DNA of 64,000 nucleotides from Sphingomonas faeni (GCF_030817315.1 NZ_JAUSZF010000001.1:64501-128500), one strand, 5' to 3'; numbered from the stretch's first letter, positions 8,602 to 19,145 are shown. A program made the numbers and translations. The notes: generated from the sequence alone by a model not told the origin.

Positions 8602-9693
8602 ATGACCGTCCTCAAAGCCTATGAGGCACTCGTAGCGTCAGGCGAACTCCGCCCAGACCCCGAACAAGCCGCCGCCGCCGCCCGCCTAAACACCCTCGCC
8701 ACCGAACTCGCCGCCCCCAAATCCACCGGCTTCTTCGCCCGCTTCTCGAAGAAACCAGACCCCCGCGGCGTCTACCTCTGGGGCGGTGTCGGTCGCGGCA
8801 AATCCATGCTGATGGACCTCTTCTTCGCCAACGCCCCAGTCGACAAGAAACGCCGCGTGCATTTCGGCGAGTTCATGCTCGAGGTCCACGCGCGCATCGC
8901 CGCCGAGCGCCGCAAGGAAGTCGGCGACCCGATCGTCCCCGTCGCCACCGCGATCGCCGACGAGACGCGGCTGCTCGCATTCGACGAGATGATGGTTACC
9001 AACAGCCCCGACGCGATGATCCTGTCGCGGCTGGTCACGTCGCTGCTCGATTCCGGCGTGACGATCGTCACCACCTCGAACCGCCCGCCCGCCGATCTCT
9101 ACAAGAACGGCCTCAACCGAGAGCATTTCCTGCCCTTCATCGCGACGATCGAGCAGCGCCTCGACGTGCTCCCGCTCAACGGCCCAGTCGATTATCGCCG
9201 CGACCGGCTCGGCAGCCAGGACACCTGGCTCGTCCCCAACGGCCCCGAATCCACCGCGCAACTCTCCGCCGCGTTCTTCCGGCTCACCGATTTCTCGACC
9301 GACGACAGCGAGCACGTCCCCGCCGAGGACCTGATCGTCCAGGGCCGCACGCTCCGCGTGCCGAAGTCGCTCAAGGGCGTCGCGGTGTTCAGCTTCAAGA
9401 AGCTGTGCGGCGAGGCGAGGGGGGTGGCCGACTACCTCGCCATTGCGCGGAAATTCCACACCGTCATCCTCGTCGGCATTCCCAAGCTCGGCCCCGAGAA
9501 CCGCAACGAAGCCGCGCGCTTCGTGGCGCTGATCGACGCGCTGTACGAGCATAAGGTGAAGCTGCTCGCGGCAGCCGATGCGCAGCCGGGGGACCTCTAC
9601 GAGAAGGGCGACGGCAGGTTCGAGTTCGACCGCACGATCAGCCGTTTGGAAGAGATGCGGTCGGAGGACTATCTGGCGGAAGGCCACCTCTGA
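8602..9693 (+). CDS. zapE: Cell division protein ZapE (AFG1-like ATPase)
   Basis: 363-aa P-loop ATPase of the AFG1/ZapE family. Walker A GGVGRGKSML is near residue 60, Walker B LLAFDEMMVTN near 130, and TTSNRPPADLYKNGLNR is a strong family signature. Known members act at the Z-ring or in membrane protein quality control. It lies within the plus-strand TCA run just before mdh, an arrangement known from related alphaproteobacteria. Confidence 0.93.
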   Translation: MTVLKAYEALVASGELRPDPEQAAAAARLNTLATELAAPKSTGFFARFSKKPDPRGVYLWGGVGRGKSMLMDLFFANAPVDKKRRVHFGEFMLEVHARIAAERRKEVGDPIVPVATAIADETRLLAFDEMMVTNSPDAMILSRLVTSLLDSGVTIVTTSNRPPADLYKNGLNREHFLPFIATIEQRLDVLPLNGPVDYRRDRLGSQDTWLVPNGPESTAQLSAAFFRLTDFSTDDSEHVPAEDLIVQGRTLRVPKSLKGVAVFSFKKLCGEARGVADYLAIARKFHTVILVGIPKLGPENRNEAARFVALIDALYEHKVKLLAAADAQPGDLYEKGDGRFEFDRTISRLEEMRSEDYLAEGHL

Positions 9694-9704
9694 CCAACCT
9701 CTCC

Positions 9705-9785
9705 CGTCATCCTGACGAAAGTCAGGACCCAGAGCCACGAATGCTGCGTTTGGTATCCTGGGTCCTGACTTTCGTCAGGATGACG
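9705..9785. repeat. Paired-hairpin palindrome, family C
   Basis: CGTCATCCTGACGAAAGTCAGG...CCCA and its inverted copy. Each arm is a hairpin (TCCTGAC-GAAA-GTCAGGA). Further copies at 25981-26062, 48308-48389 and 51242-51322. Confidence 0.88.
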
Positions 9786-9798
9786 AAGCCGGCAGAGC

Positions 9799-9827
9799 TT
9801 ATTGCACATGCGAACAACTCGCAATAA
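9799..9827. promoter_or_regulatory. Inverted repeat upstream of mdh (possible operator)
   Basis: TTATTGC (9799-9805) and GCAATAA (9821-9827) form a 7-base inverted repeat with a 15-base spacer, about 100 bases before mdh. It does not belong to the intergenic palindrome families and could be a regulator site. Confidence 0.3.
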
Positions 9828-9878
9828 CGCCATCACTTTTCCGCTTTAACGGTTGCCGTAGCGCCATAATGCGCGTAA

Positions 9879-10886
<1,008 letters not shown>

Positions 10887-10915
10887 TTTGAAGACGTGAG
10901 CTAAACCGATCTGCT

Positions 10916-11294
10916 GTTCCCCGGCGAAGGCCGGGGTCCAGTTGGGAGAACTCCCGAGATGGATACCGCCTTCTGCGTCTACATCATGGCCAGCATGCGG
11001 AACGGTACGATCTACCTCGGCGTCACGAGCAATCTTCCCAAGCGTGTTTGGGAGCATCGCAACGGTGTTGTCGCAGGGTTCACGAAGAAATACGGTTGTC
11101 ATCTGCTCGTCTGGTACGAAGTTTATGACGATCTGGACGCCGCCCGGCAGCGCGAGCTGCGGATGAAGGAATGGAAACGGGACTGGAAGGTGAAAGAGAT
11201 CGAAGGGATGAACCCGAACTGGGATGATCTGTTCGATACGCTGACGCCAAACTGATCCGCCTTCCCAACTGGGCCCCGGCCTCCGCCGGGGAAC
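10916..11294. mobile_element. Palindrome-flanked GIY-YIG element (family A arms)
   Basis: Left arm 10916-10946 (GTTCCCCGGCGAAGGCCGGG...) and inverted right arm 11264-11294 (...CCGGCCTCCGCCGGGGAAC) bracket the GIY-YIG gene exactly. The same arms occur elsewhere in the window with only a 30-60 base loop. The unit is 379 bases, sits between mdh and sucD, and resembles the REP/RAYT arrangement of palindrome plus nuclease. Mobility is inferred, not shown. Confidence 0.55.
10959..11255 (+). CDS. GIY-YIG nuclease family protein
   Basis: 98-aa single-domain GIY-YIG endonuclease of the short UPF0213-like kind. VYIMAS followed by TIYLGVTSNL gives the two-strand signature with the catalytic Tyr and the following helix (RVWEHRNG) the Arg and His positions; the usual Glu lies near RELRMKEW. 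It starts 12 bases after the left arm of a family A palindrome and ends 8 bases before the right arm. Such proteins are abundant in alphaproteobacteria and their function is largely unknown. Confidence 0.85.
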   Translation: MDTAFCVYIMASMRNGTIYLGVTSNLPKRVWEHRNGVVAGFTKKYGCHLLVWYEVYDDLDAARQRELRMKEWKRDWKVKEIEGMNPNWDDLFDTLTPN

Positions 11295-11311
11295 AAGAGA
11301 GAGAAAATTAG

Positions 11312-12196
11312 ATGAGCATCCTCGTCGACAAGAACACCAAGGTCATCACCCAGGGCATGACCGGCGAAACCGGCAGCTTCCACACCAAGATGGCGCTGGA
11401 ATACGGCACGCAGATGGTTGGCGGCGTCACGCCCGGCAAGGGCGGCACGACGCATCTCGACCTCCCGGTCTACAACACTGTCGCCGAAGCAAAGGCGATG
11501 ACAGGCGCGACCGCGTCGGTCATCTACGTGCCGCCCCCCTTCGCCGCCGATTCGATCCTCGAGGCGATCGACGCCGAGATCGAGCTGATCGTCGCGATCA
11601 CCGAGGGCATTCCCGTCCTCGACATGGTCAAGGTCAAGCGCGCGCTGTCGGGTTCCAAGTCGCGCCTGATCGGTCCGAACTGCCCCGGCGTGCTGACCCC
11701 CGGCGAGTGCAAGATCGGCATCATGCCCGGCTCGATCTTCAAGAAGGGCTCGGTCGGCGTTGTCAGCCGTTCAGGCACGCTCACCTATGAGGCGGTCTTC
11801 CAGACGTCGAACGCAGGCCTTGGTCAGACGACCGCGGTCGGCATCGGTGGCGATCCGGTCAACGGCACGAACTTCATCGACGTACTCGAGCTGTTCCTCG
11901 CCGACGACGAAACTCAGTCGATCATCATGATCGGTGAAATCGGCGGCGACGCCGAGGAGCAGGCGGCACAGTTCCTCCGCGACGAAGCCAAGCGCGGTCG
12001 GTCGAAGCCGATGGCAGGCTTCATCGCTGGTCGTACGGCGCCTCCGGGCCGCCGCATGGGCCACGCCGGCGCGATCGTGTCGGGCGGCAAGGGCGACGCG
12101 GAGAGCAAGATCGCGGCAATGGAAGCTGCCGGGATCCGCGTTTCGGAAAGCCCCAGCCTGCTCGGCGAGACGCTGCTGAGCGTGCTGAAGGGCTAA
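11312..12196 (+). CDS. sucD: Succinyl-CoA ligase alpha subunit
   Basis: 294 aa. CoA-binding Rossmann motif [16 protein letters not shown] at the N-terminus, GPNCPGV in the middle and the phospho-His loop [11 protein letters not shown] with the phosphorylated His. Substrate-level phosphorylation of ADP/GDP from succinyl-CoA needs the beta subunit SucC, which is not in this window; the position just upstream where sucC often stands holds the GIY-YIG element. Confidence 0.97.
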   Translation: MSILVDKNTKVITQGMTGETGSFHTKMALEYGTQMVGGVTPGKGGTTHLDLPVYNTVAEAKAMTGATASVIYVPPPFAADSILEAIDAEIELIVAITEGIPVLDMVKVKRALSGSKSRLIGPNCPGVLTPGECKIGIMPGSIFKKGSVGVVSRSGTLTYEAVFQTSNAGLGQTTAVGIGGDPVNGTNFIDVLELFLADDETQSIIMIGEIGGDAEEQAAQFLRDEAKRGRSKPMAGFIAGRTAPPGRRMGHAGAIVSGGKGDAESKIAAMEAAGIRVSESPSLLGETLLSVLKG

Positions 12197-12210
12197 GTTA
12201 AAAGAAGATT

Positions 12211-12263
12211 GTTCCCCCGCGAAGGCGGGGGCCCAGTCTGGGTCCCCGCCTTCGCGGGGACAC
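12211..12263. repeat. Compact palindrome, family B
   Basis: GTTCCCCCGCGAAGGCGGGGG and the inverted GTCCCCGCCTTCGCGGGGACAC with almost no loop, between sucD and sucA. Related palindromes at 45160-45211 and 50465-50523. Confidence 0.85.
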
Positions 12264-12279
12264 AAAGAGGACGGTTGTG

Positions 12280-15249
12280 ATGGGCTACGAAGGCCAGGAT
12301 TTCAGCGATATCGCAGCCGGCGTCAGCCCGGCGTTCGTGGAGACGCTCTACGCCAAGTTCAACGCGGACCCGGCCTCGGTCGAATCCGGTTGGCGCGCGT
12401 TCTTCGAGGGTCTCGAAGGCTCCGCGCAGGGCCCGAGCTGGGAGAGTGCCCGCTGGCCGCTCACCACCACGGATGACCTGACCGCAGCGCTCGATCCGAC
12501 CCAGATGGAGCCCGCGGCCAAGCCTTCGAAGGGTGGCAAGCCAGCCCCCGCCGCAGCGGCACCCGCCCCCGTCTCGAAGGAAGAGATCGCCAAGGCCGCT
12601 GCCGACGCGATCCGCGCGCAGCTGCTCGTCCGCACTTACCGCGTCCGTGGCCATCTCGCCGCCAACCTCGATCCGCTCGGCCTGTCGAAGCGCGAGATGC
12701 CCGAGGATTTGAAGACCGAATATCACGGCTTCTCCGATGCCGACATCGACCGGAAGGTCTATCTCGGCGGCACGATGGGCTTCGAATGGGTCTCGATCCG
12801 CGAGCTCGTCGACACGTTGCGCAAGAACTACTGCGGCAATGTCGGCCTCGAATACATGCACATCTCCGACGTCGAGGAGCGCCGCTTCCTCCAGGAGCGC
12901 ATGGAGGGCCAGGACAAGGCGATCGAATTCTCCACCGACGGCAAGAAGGCGATCCTCACCAAGGTCATCGAAGCCGAGCAGTGGGAGAAGTTCCTAGGCA
13001 AGAAATACGTCGGCACGAAGCGCTTCGGGCTCGACGGCGGTGAATCGATGATCCCCGCGCTCGAGTCCGTCATCAAGTACGGCGGCCAGATGGGCGTGCG
13101 CGAGCTCGTCATCGGCATGGCGCATCGCGGTCGCCTCAACGTGCTCGCCAACGTGATGGCCAAGCCGTTGCGTGTGATCTTCCACGAATTCGCCGGCGGC
13201 TCGGCCAACCCGGACGACATCGGTGGTTCGGGCGACGTGAAGTATCACCTCGGCACCAGCACCGATCGCGAGTTCGACGGCCACAAGGTTCACATGAGCC
13301 TGGTCGCCAACCCGTCGCATCTCGAAGCCGCCGATCCGGTCGTGCTTGGCAAGACGCGCGCGATCCAGACGCTTAACAACGATCTCAAGGACCACGTGGC
13401 GTCGCTGCCGGTGCTGATCCACGGCGACGCGGCGTTCGCGGGGCAGGGGATCGTCTGGGAGTGCCTCGGCTTCTCGGGTATCCGCGGTTACAACACCGGC
13501 GGCTGCGTCCACTTCATCATCAACAACCAGGTCGGCTTCACGACCTCGCCGCAGTTCGCGCGCTCGTCGCCCTACCCGTCGGACGTCGCCAAGGGCGTCC
13601 AGGCGCCGGTCTTCCACGTCAACGGCGACGATCCCGAGGCGGTCACCTTCGCGACCAAGATGGCGATGGAATTCCGCCAGAAGTTCCACCGCGACATCGT
13701 CATCGACATGTGGTGCTATCGCCGCTTCGGCCACAACGAGGGCGACGAGCCGTCCTTCACGCAGCCGCTGATGTACGACATCATCCGTAAGCATCCCGGC
13801 GTCTCGTCGGTGTACGGCGATCGCCTGATCAAGGAAGGCGTGATCGACCAGGCCTGGATCGACGAGAATGTGAAGCAGTTCACGCTCCGTCTCGAGGGCG
13901 AGTTCGAAGCTGGTGCGTCGTACAAGCCGAACAAGGCTGACTGGTTCGGCGGTCGCTGGACCGGCCTCAGCGCGCCGACCGACGGCGGTTCCGCGCGGCG
14001 CAACGTCGAGACCGGCCTCAGCCAGAAGCTGTTCGACTCGCTCGGCCGCACGCTGACCACGATCCCGGATAGCGTGAAGATCCACAAGACGCTGAACCGC
14101 GTGATCGATGCCAAGCGTGAGATGTTCAAGTCGGGCAAGGGCTTCGACTGGGCAACCGGCGAAGCACTCGCATTCGGTGGCCTGCTCTCGGAAGGCTATG
14201 GCGTCCGCCTGTCCGGCCAGGATTCGGGTCGCGGCACCTTCTCGCAGCGCCACGCGGTGTGGGTCGACCAGACCGACGAGCACAAGTACGTGCCGTTGCA
14301 GGAGATCGAACACGGCCGCTTCGAAGTGCTCGACAGCCCGCTCAGCGAATACGGCGTGCTCGGGTTCGAATACGGCTACGCGCTCGCCGACCCGAAGACG
14401 CTCGTCCTCTGGGAGGCGCAGTTCGGCGATTTCGTCAACGGCGCGCAGATCATGATCGATCAGTTCATCACGTCCGGCGAGTCGAAGTGGCTCCGCGCGA
14501 ACGGCCTCGTGATGCTGCTGCCGCACGGTTACGAAGGGCAGGGACCGGAGCACAGCTCGGCACGTCCCGAGCGCTTCCTGCAATCGTGCGCGGACGACAA
14601 TATCCAGGTCGCGAACTGCACCAGCCCGGCGAACTATTTCCACCTGCTTCGCCGACAGATGCATCGCAACTTCCGCAAGCCGCTGATCGTGATGACGCCG
14701 AAGTCGTTGCTCCGTCACAAGCTGGCGGTCTCGAACGCCGAGGATTTCCAAGGTGACAGCCACTTCCGCCGTCTCCTGTCCGACACCAATGGTGCGGCGG
14801 ACGTCGATACGAAGCGGCTCGTGCTCTGCACCGGCAAGGTCGCCTACGACCTGATCGAGGCACGCGATGCCCACGGCGACACGGACACGCAGATCGTCCG
14901 CGTCGAGCAGCTCTATCCCTTCCCGGGCGAGCCGATCGCCGAGCGCGTCGCGCGGATGCCGAACCTCGAAGAGATCGTCTGGGCGCAGGAAGAGCCGAAG
15001 AACAACGGCTATTGGTTCTTCGTCGAGCCGCTGATCGAGGAGGCGCTGGCGACGGTGAACTCACCCGTGAAGCGCGCGCGCTACGCCGGGCGCAACGCCT
15101 CGGCGTCGCCCGCGACCGGCCTGATGAAGCGTCACCAGGCCGAGCAGGGCGCGCTCGTCGCCGACGCGCTCGGCCACAACGTCCGCGACGAAATCCGCCG
15201 CGCGCGCAAGACCGAAGACGAACGCTCTGCCGGCAAGGCTGGCGCATAA
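12280..15249 (+). CDS. sucA: 2-oxoglutarate dehydrogenase E1 component
   Basis: About 989-aa thiamine-diphosphate enzyme decarboxylating 2-oxoglutarate and transferring succinyl to the E2 lipoyl group. Visible motifs: [14 protein letters not shown], the thiamine-binding region [16 protein letters not shown], and [20 protein letters not shown] near residue 750. GTG 12277 and ATG 12280 are both possible starts; AGAGGA at 12266-12271 is better spaced for the ATG. An extra low-complexity linker (residues about 85-105, Pro/Ala rich) follows the N-terminal E2-binding segment. First of three genes for the complex. Confidence 0.96.
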   Translation: MGYEGQDFSDIAAGVSPAFVETLYAKFNADPASVESGWRAFFEGLEGSAQGPSWESARWPLTTTDDLTAALDPTQMEPAAKPSKGGKPAPAAAAPAPVSKEEIAKAAADAIRAQLLVRTYRVRGHLAANLDPLGLSKREMPEDLKTEYHGFSDADIDRKVYLGGTMGFEWVSIRELVDTLRKNYCGNVGLEYMHISDVEERRFLQERMEGQDKAIEFSTDGKKAILTKVIEAEQWEKFLGKKYVGTKRFGLDGGESMIPALESVIKYGGQMGVRELVIGMAHRGRLNVLANVMAKPLRVIFHEFAGGSANPDDIGGSGDVKYHLGTSTDREFDGHKVHMSLVANPSHLEAADPVVLGKTRAIQTLNNDLKDHVASLPVLIHGDAAFAGQGIVWECLGFSGIRGYNTGGCVHFIINNQVGFTTSPQFARSSPYPSDVAKGVQAPVFHVNGDDPEAVTFATKMAMEFRQKFHRDIVIDMWCYRRFGHNEGDEPSFTQPLMYDIIRKHPGVSSVYGDRLIKEGVIDQAWIDENVKQFTLRLEGEFEAGASYKPNKADWFGGRWTGLSAPTDGGSARRNVETGLSQKLFDSLGRTLTTIPDSVKIHKTLNRVIDAKREMFKSGKGFDWATGEALAFGGLLSEGYGVRLSGQDSGRGTFSQRHAVWVDQTDEHKYVPLQEIEHGRFEVLDSPLSEYGVLGFEYGYALADPKTLVLWEAQFGDFVNGAQIMIDQFITSGESKWLRANGLVMLLPHGYEGQGPEHSSARPERFLQSCADDNIQVANCTSPANYFHLLRRQMHRNFRKPLIVMTPKSLLRHKLAVSNAEDFQGDSHFRRLLSDTNGAADVDTKRLVLCTGKVAYDLIEARDAHGDTDTQIVRVEQLYPFPGEPIAERVARMPNLEEIVWAQEEPKNNGYWFFVEPLIEEALATVNSPVKRARYAGRNASASPATGLMKRHQAEQGALVADALGHNVRDEIRRARKTEDERSAGKAGA

Positions 15250-15301
15250 CTCCAATTCCTGCATCTCCGCCCGTGCGGGGATTGAAGAGGTAGAAGCAAA
15301 C

Positions 15302-16549
15302 ATGGCAACCGAAGTCACCGTCCCCGTCCTGGGTGAATCGATCACCGAAGCCACCCTCGGCGAGTGGCTGAAGCAGCCCGGCGACCCCGTCGCCGTCGAC
15401 GAGCCCATCGCCAGCCTCGAGACCGACAAGGTCTCGGTCGAGGTCCCGTCGCCGGTCGCCGGCGTCATGGGCCAGCACGCGGTCGCCGTCGGCGACACCG
15501 TGCAGGTCGGCGCGATGCTCGCCACGATCGACGCAGGCGACGGCGCCGCCGCGTCGGCCCCTGCGCCCGCACCCGCCGCGACAGCTACGCCAGCCGCTGC
15601 TCCTGCCAAGGACGAGTCCGGCGCAGGCTATGGCGACCAGCCCGGTGCCGGCACCAGCGACTCGCCCGCCGCGCTCTCGCCGTCAGTCCGCCGCGCGGTG
15701 CTCGAGCACGGCGTCGATCCCGGCACCGTCAAGGGCACCGGCCGCGACGGTCGTATCACGAAGGAAGACGTGACCGCCGCCGCATCGAGCAAGCCCGCCC
15801 CTGCTCCTGCGGCAGCCCCCGCACCGGCAGCAGCGCCCACCGCATCCGGCCGCGGCGAAGAGCGCGTCCGCATGACGCGCCTCCGCCAGACGATCGCCAA
15901 GCGCCTCAAGGAAGCGCAGAACACCGCCGCCATGCTGACGACGTTCAACGACGTCGACATGACCGCGGTGATCGAGGCACGCGCCAAGTACAAGGACCTG
16001 TTCGAGAAGAAGCACGGCGTCCGCCTCGGCTTCATGGGCTTCTTCGTGAAGGCCGCGACGATGGCGCTGCGCGACATCCCGTCGGTCAACGCGTCGATCG
16101 ACGGCGACGACATCGTCTATCACGACTATGCCGACATCTCGGTCGCGGTCTCGTCGCCGGGCGGCCTCGTCGTCCCGGTGATCCGCGATGCCGACCAGAT
16201 GTCGGTCGCGACGATCGAGAAGACGATCGGCGACTTCGGCAAGCGCGCCAAGGAAGGCGCGCTCAAGATGGACGAGATGAAGGGTGGCACCTTCACGATC
16301 TCGAACGGCGGCGTGTTCGGCTCGCTGATGTCGACCCCGATCATCAATCCGCCGCAGTCGGCGGTCCTCGGTCTCCACCGCATCGAGGAACGCCCGGTCG
16401 TCGTGAACGGCCAGATCGTCATCCGCCCGATGATGTACCTCGCGCTCAGCTACGACCACCGCCTGATTGACGGCCGCGAAGCCGTGACGTTCCTGGTGGC
16501 GCTGAAAAATGCTATCGAGGATCCGACGCGGATTCTTATCGACCTGTGA
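15302..16549 (+). CDS. sucB: Dihydrolipoyllysine-residue succinyltransferase (E2)
   Basis: 415 aa. Lipoyl domain with Lys43 in ETDKVSVEV, a Pro/Ala linker, a peripheral-subunit-binding domain ([25 protein letters not shown] shortened here to its position about 120-150), a second Pro/Ala linker, and the catalytic domain with the active-site motif SYDHRLIDG near the end. AAGAGGTAG precedes the ATG. Forms the core of the 2-oxoglutarate dehydrogenase complex. Confidence 0.96.
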   Translation: MATEVTVPVLGESITEATLGEWLKQPGDPVAVDEPIASLETDKVSVEVPSPVAGVMGQHAVAVGDTVQVGAMLATIDAGDGAAASAPAPAPAATATPAAAPAKDESGAGYGDQPGAGTSDSPAALSPSVRRAVLEHGVDPGTVKGTGRDGRITKEDVTAAASSKPAPAPAAAPAPAAAPTASGRGEERVRMTRLRQTIAKRLKEAQNTAAMLTTFNDVDMTAVIEARAKYKDLFEKKHGVRLGFMGFFVKAATMALRDIPSVNASIDGDDIVYHDYADISVAVSSPGGLVVPVIRDADQMSVATIEKTIGDFGKRAKEGALKMDEMKGGTFTISNGGVFGSLMSTPIINPPQSAVLGLHRIEERPVVVNGQIVIRPMMYLALSYDHRLIDGREAVTFLVALKNAIEDPTRILIDL

Positions 16550-16556
16550 GGTAGCA

Positions 16557-16799
16557 ATGGACTGGCGCGACCACATTCACTCGGACCCCGGCATCATGGG
16601 CGGCAAGCCTGTTTTTCGGGGTACGCGCTATACCGTGGAACGCGTCCTAAAGCTGGTCGGCGCGGGTTGGTCTTATGACCAGATCGCGGAAGAATATCCG
16701 GGGGTGCTTTCCGAGCACCTCCGCGCCGCCGCCCTGTTTGCCGCAGATCTCATGCACGACGAAAGCTATGTCGCGATCGGCCGGGCACGCGCGGCTTGA
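16557..16799 (+). CDS. DUF433-family antitoxin
   Basis: 80 aa with the DUF433 signature: HIHSDPGIMGGKPVFRGTR followed by VERVLKLVGAGWSYDQIAEEYPG, a winged-helix-like DNA-binding fold. Start at ATG 16557, eight bases after the sucB stop, with GTGAGGTAG as ribosome-binding site. Its stop overlaps the start of the PIN-like toxin gene, the standard order for these VapBC-like modules. The pair interrupts the sucB-lpd junction. Confidence 0.85.
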   Translation: MDWRDHIHSDPGIMGGKPVFRGTRYTVERVLKLVGAGWSYDQIAEEYPGVLSEHLRAAALFAADLMHDESYVAIGRARAA

Positions 16800-17167
16800 G
16801 GTTGATGTGCGATGCGAACATCGGTAGCCGCATCGCTCGCGTTCTGAGTACAGCTGGTCACGATGTCGTCCGCGCATCCGTTGTTTTGCCCGACGAGAAA
16901 GACGAAATCATTCTCGCGTATGCGGTCGCCGACGATCGCTTCCTGATCTCGTGTGATCGTGATTTCGGTGAACTGGTTTTCCTGAAGCAAGCGACCCCGC
17001 CACCCGGCATCATCTATGTCCGGTTCGAGCCGGACCACGTCGAACACATCCTTCCGCGGTTGTTGCCGCTCCTCGAATTCGAGGCGTGCAATGGCCATAT
17101 GACTGTCATCGGGACGAAGCGTGACCGCGCTGTTCCCCTCCCAGCGAAGAGCAAAGACAATGGCTGA
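16796..17167 (+). CDS. DUF5615-family PIN-like toxin
   Basis: 123 aa. N-terminal RLMCDANIGSRIARVL and later ADDRFLISCDRDFGELVF carry the Asp residues expected for a PIN-type nuclease; GIIYVRF and HILPRLLPLLE complete the fold. Start TTG 16796 overlaps the antitoxin stop by four bases; ATG 16805 is the alternative. The 3' end overlaps the lpd start by eight bases, so the toxin and lpd share a transcript and are probably translationally coupled. A second pair of the same kind is at 24823-25376. Confidence 0.82.
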   Translation: MRLMCDANIGSRIARVLSTAGHDVVRASVVLPDEKDEIILAYAVADDRFLISCDRDFGELVFLKQATPPPGIIYVRFEPDHVEHILPRLLPLLEFEACNGHMTVIGTKRDRAVPLPAKSKDNG

Positions 17168-18554
17168 CTACGACTATGACGTCCTCGTGATCGGTGCGGG
17201 CCCCGGCGGTTACGTCGCGGCGATCCGCGCCGCGCAGCTCGGCCTGCGCACCGCCTGCGCCGAGTCCCGCGACACGCTCGGCGGCACCTGCCTCAACGTC
17301 GGCTGCATTCCGTCCAAGGCACTGCTCCACGCGTCCGAGATCTACGAGGAGGCCAAGGGCGGCCACCTCACCAAGTTCGGCATCGATTTCCAGGGCGTCA
17401 CTCTCAACCTCGACCAGATGCACGCCGAGAAGGCCAAGGCCGTCAAGGAACTCACCGGCGGCGTCGAATTCCTGTTCAAGAAGAACAAGGTAACCTGGCT
17501 TAAGGGTAAGGCCGCCTTCCAGGACGCGCACACGGTGGACATCGCCGGCCAGAAGGTCACAGCCAAGAACATCGTCATCGCCACCGGCTCGAGCGTGATG
17601 CCGCTCCCCGGCGTCGAGGTCGACCAGAAGACCGTCGTCGACAGCACCGGCGCGCTCGAGATCCCGAAGGTCCCCGAGCACATGGTCGTCATCGGCGGCG
17701 GCGTGATCGGTCTCGAACTCGGGTCGGTCTGGCGTCGTCTCGGCGCCAAGGTCACGGTCGTCGAGTTCGTCGACCAGATCCTCCCCGGCTTCGACGGCGA
17801 GGTCCGCCGCGAGACTGCCAAGCTCTTCAAGAAGCAGGGCATGAAGCTGAAGCTCTCGACCAAGGTCACCGGCGTGACCGTCGCCGACGGCGTCGCGACC
17901 GTCAGCGTCGAGCCCGCCGCCGGTGGCGCGTCCGAGACGCTGACCGCCGACGCGGTGCTCGTCTCGATCGGGCGGAAAGCGAACGTCGACGGCCTCAACC
18001 TCGAAGCCATCGGCCTCGAGCTGAACAAGCGCGGCCAGATCGAAACCGACCACTCGTTCCGCACGAAGGTCGACGGCGTCTGGGCGATCGGCGACTGCAT
18101 CCCCGGCCTGATGCTCGCGCACAAGGCCGAGGACGAGGGCGTCGCGGTGGCGGAAAACATCGCCGGCCAGACCGGCATCGTCAACGAGGACATCATCCCG
18201 AGCGTCGTCTACACGATGCCCGAGATCGCCGGCGTCGGCCTCACCGAAGAGGCCGCCAAGGAAAAGACCGAGATCAAGGTCGGCAAGTTCCCATTCGCCG
18301 CCAACAGCCGCGCCAAGACCAACCGCGACACCGACGGCTTCGTGAAGATCATCGCCGACGCGAAGACCGATCGCGTCCTCGGCGTCTGGATCGTCTCGAG
18401 CCTCGCGGGCACGCTGATCGCCGAAGCCGCCATCGCGATGGAATTCGGCGCGACCAGCGAGGACATCGCCTACACCTGTCATGCGCATCCCACGCATGCC
18501 GAGGCGATCAAGGAAGCGGCTATGGCGGTACAGGGCAAGCCGATTCATATCTAG
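17160..18554 (+). CDS. lpd: Dihydrolipoyl dehydrogenase (E3)
   Basis: 464-aa flavoprotein reoxidising dihydrolipoyl groups of the 2-oxoglutarate dehydrogenase complex. FAD motif VIGAGPGGYVAA at 10-21, redox disulfide Cys44-Cys49 in GGTCLNVGCIPSK, NAD motif GGGVIGLELGSV, and the catalytic CHAHPTHAEA near the C-terminus. The ATG at 17160 lies inside the end of the toxin gene; the upstream in-frame extension to 17121 belongs to the toxin region and is rejected. Confidence 0.97.
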   Translation: MADYDYDVLVIGAGPGGYVAAIRAAQLGLRTACAESRDTLGGTCLNVGCIPSKALLHASEIYEEAKGGHLTKFGIDFQGVTLNLDQMHAEKAKAVKELTGGVEFLFKKNKVTWLKGKAAFQDAHTVDIAGQKVTAKNIVIATGSSVMPLPGVEVDQKTVVDSTGALEIPKVPEHMVVIGGGVIGLELGSVWRRLGAKVTVVEFVDQILPGFDGEVRRETAKLFKKQGMKLKLSTKVTGVTVADGVATVSVEPAAGGASETLTADAVLVSIGRKANVDGLNLEAIGLELNKRGQIETDHSFRTKVDGVWAIGDCIPGLMLAHKAEDEGVAVAENIAGQTGIVNEDIIPSVVYTMPEIAGVGLTEEAAKEKTEIKVGKFPFAANSRAKTNRDTDGFVKIIADAKTDRVLGVWIVSSLAGTLIAEAAIAMEFGATSEDIAYTCHAHPTHAEAIKEAAMAVQGKPIHI

Positions 18555-18556
18555 TA

Positions 18557-18793
18557 CGACCGCGCAAAGGCCGTAGCGCAAGCTACGGCCGAGCACCCAG
18601 CGGTCGGACCGGCCGGCGCGGCCAAAAGCCGCGTCCGACGACAGGGGCTTTGCCCCTGTCCGGCCAAGCCACGGTCCGACCGCGCAAAAGCCGTAGCGCA
18701 AGCTACGGCCGAGCAACCAGCGGTTGGACCGGCCGGCGCGGCCAAAAGCCGCGTCCGACGACAGGGGCTTTGCCCCTGTCCGGCCAAGCCACG
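18557..18793. repeat. 120-bp tandem duplication with hairpins
   Basis: Two head-to-tail copies with a period of exactly 120 bases and only a few differences. Each copy contains a hairpin CCGTAGC-GCAA-GCTACGG, a GC-palindrome GGCCGGCGCGGCC and a very stable hairpin GACAGGGGC-TTT-GCCCCTGTC. It follows the lpd stop directly and may end the sucAB-lpd transcript, although no U-tract is present. Confidence 0.9.
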
Positions 18794-18809
18794 CTAAGCT
18801 GAATTTCTG

Positions 18810-18841
18810 GAGGGCGTCGGTGGTAATCCACCGGCGCCCTC
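18810..18841. terminator. Strong hairpin downstream of lpd
   Basis: GAGGGCGTCGGTGG, loop TAAT, CCACCGGCGCCCTC: a 14-bp stem with one G-T pair. Followed by TCTGCGTTTG with no clean U-tract, so terminator function is uncertain. Confidence 0.45.
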
Positions 18842-18854
18842 TCTGCGTTTGCAC

Positions 18855-18903
18855 GGCGAACGGCGAACGGCGAACGGCGAACGGCGAACGGCGAACGGCG
18901 AAC
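18855..18903 (+). repeat. Heptanucleotide array (GGCGAAC)x7
   Basis: Seven perfect consecutive units of GGCGAAC. Seven-base units in a non-coding region are prone to slippage. The flanking bases up to the next array look like decayed units. Confidence 0.95.
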
Positions 18904-18922
18904 GGCGCGGGTGCGGAGCGAG

Positions 18923-19050
18923 GGGTGAAGGGTGAAGGGTGAAGGGTGAAGGGTGAAGGGTGAAGGGTGAAGGGTGAAGGGTGAAGGGTGAAGGGTGAAG
19001 GGTGAAGGGTGAAGGGTGCGGAGTGCGGGGTGCGGGGTGAGAGGTGCGGC
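18923..19050 (+). repeat. Heptanucleotide array (GGGTGAA)x13 with degenerate tail; G-quadruplex motif
   Basis: Thirteen perfect units GGGTGAA at 18923-19013, then variant units (GGGTGCG, GAGTGCG, GGGTGCG, GGGTGAG and others) to about 19050. Each unit gives a G3 tract with a four-base TGAA loop, so the plus strand satisfies the G3N1-7 quadruplex pattern several times over. Confidence 0.92.
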
Positions 19051-19145
19051 GTGAGGGGGGCGGGGCGAAGGTAGGAAGCAGATGTAACCACAGTCAGCTT
19101 CAAGCCTCGCGCCATTCTAAAACCCCACCCGCCACGCCCCCCATC

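Noticed and set aside
12994..14874. 626-codon open frame on the minus strand opposite sucA
   Set aside because: It is a mirror of the strong sucA codon bias; no start signal and no family motifs.
18855..19050. Heptamer arrays as a CRISPR array
   Set aside because: Units are seven bases with no spacers; no cas genes nearby.
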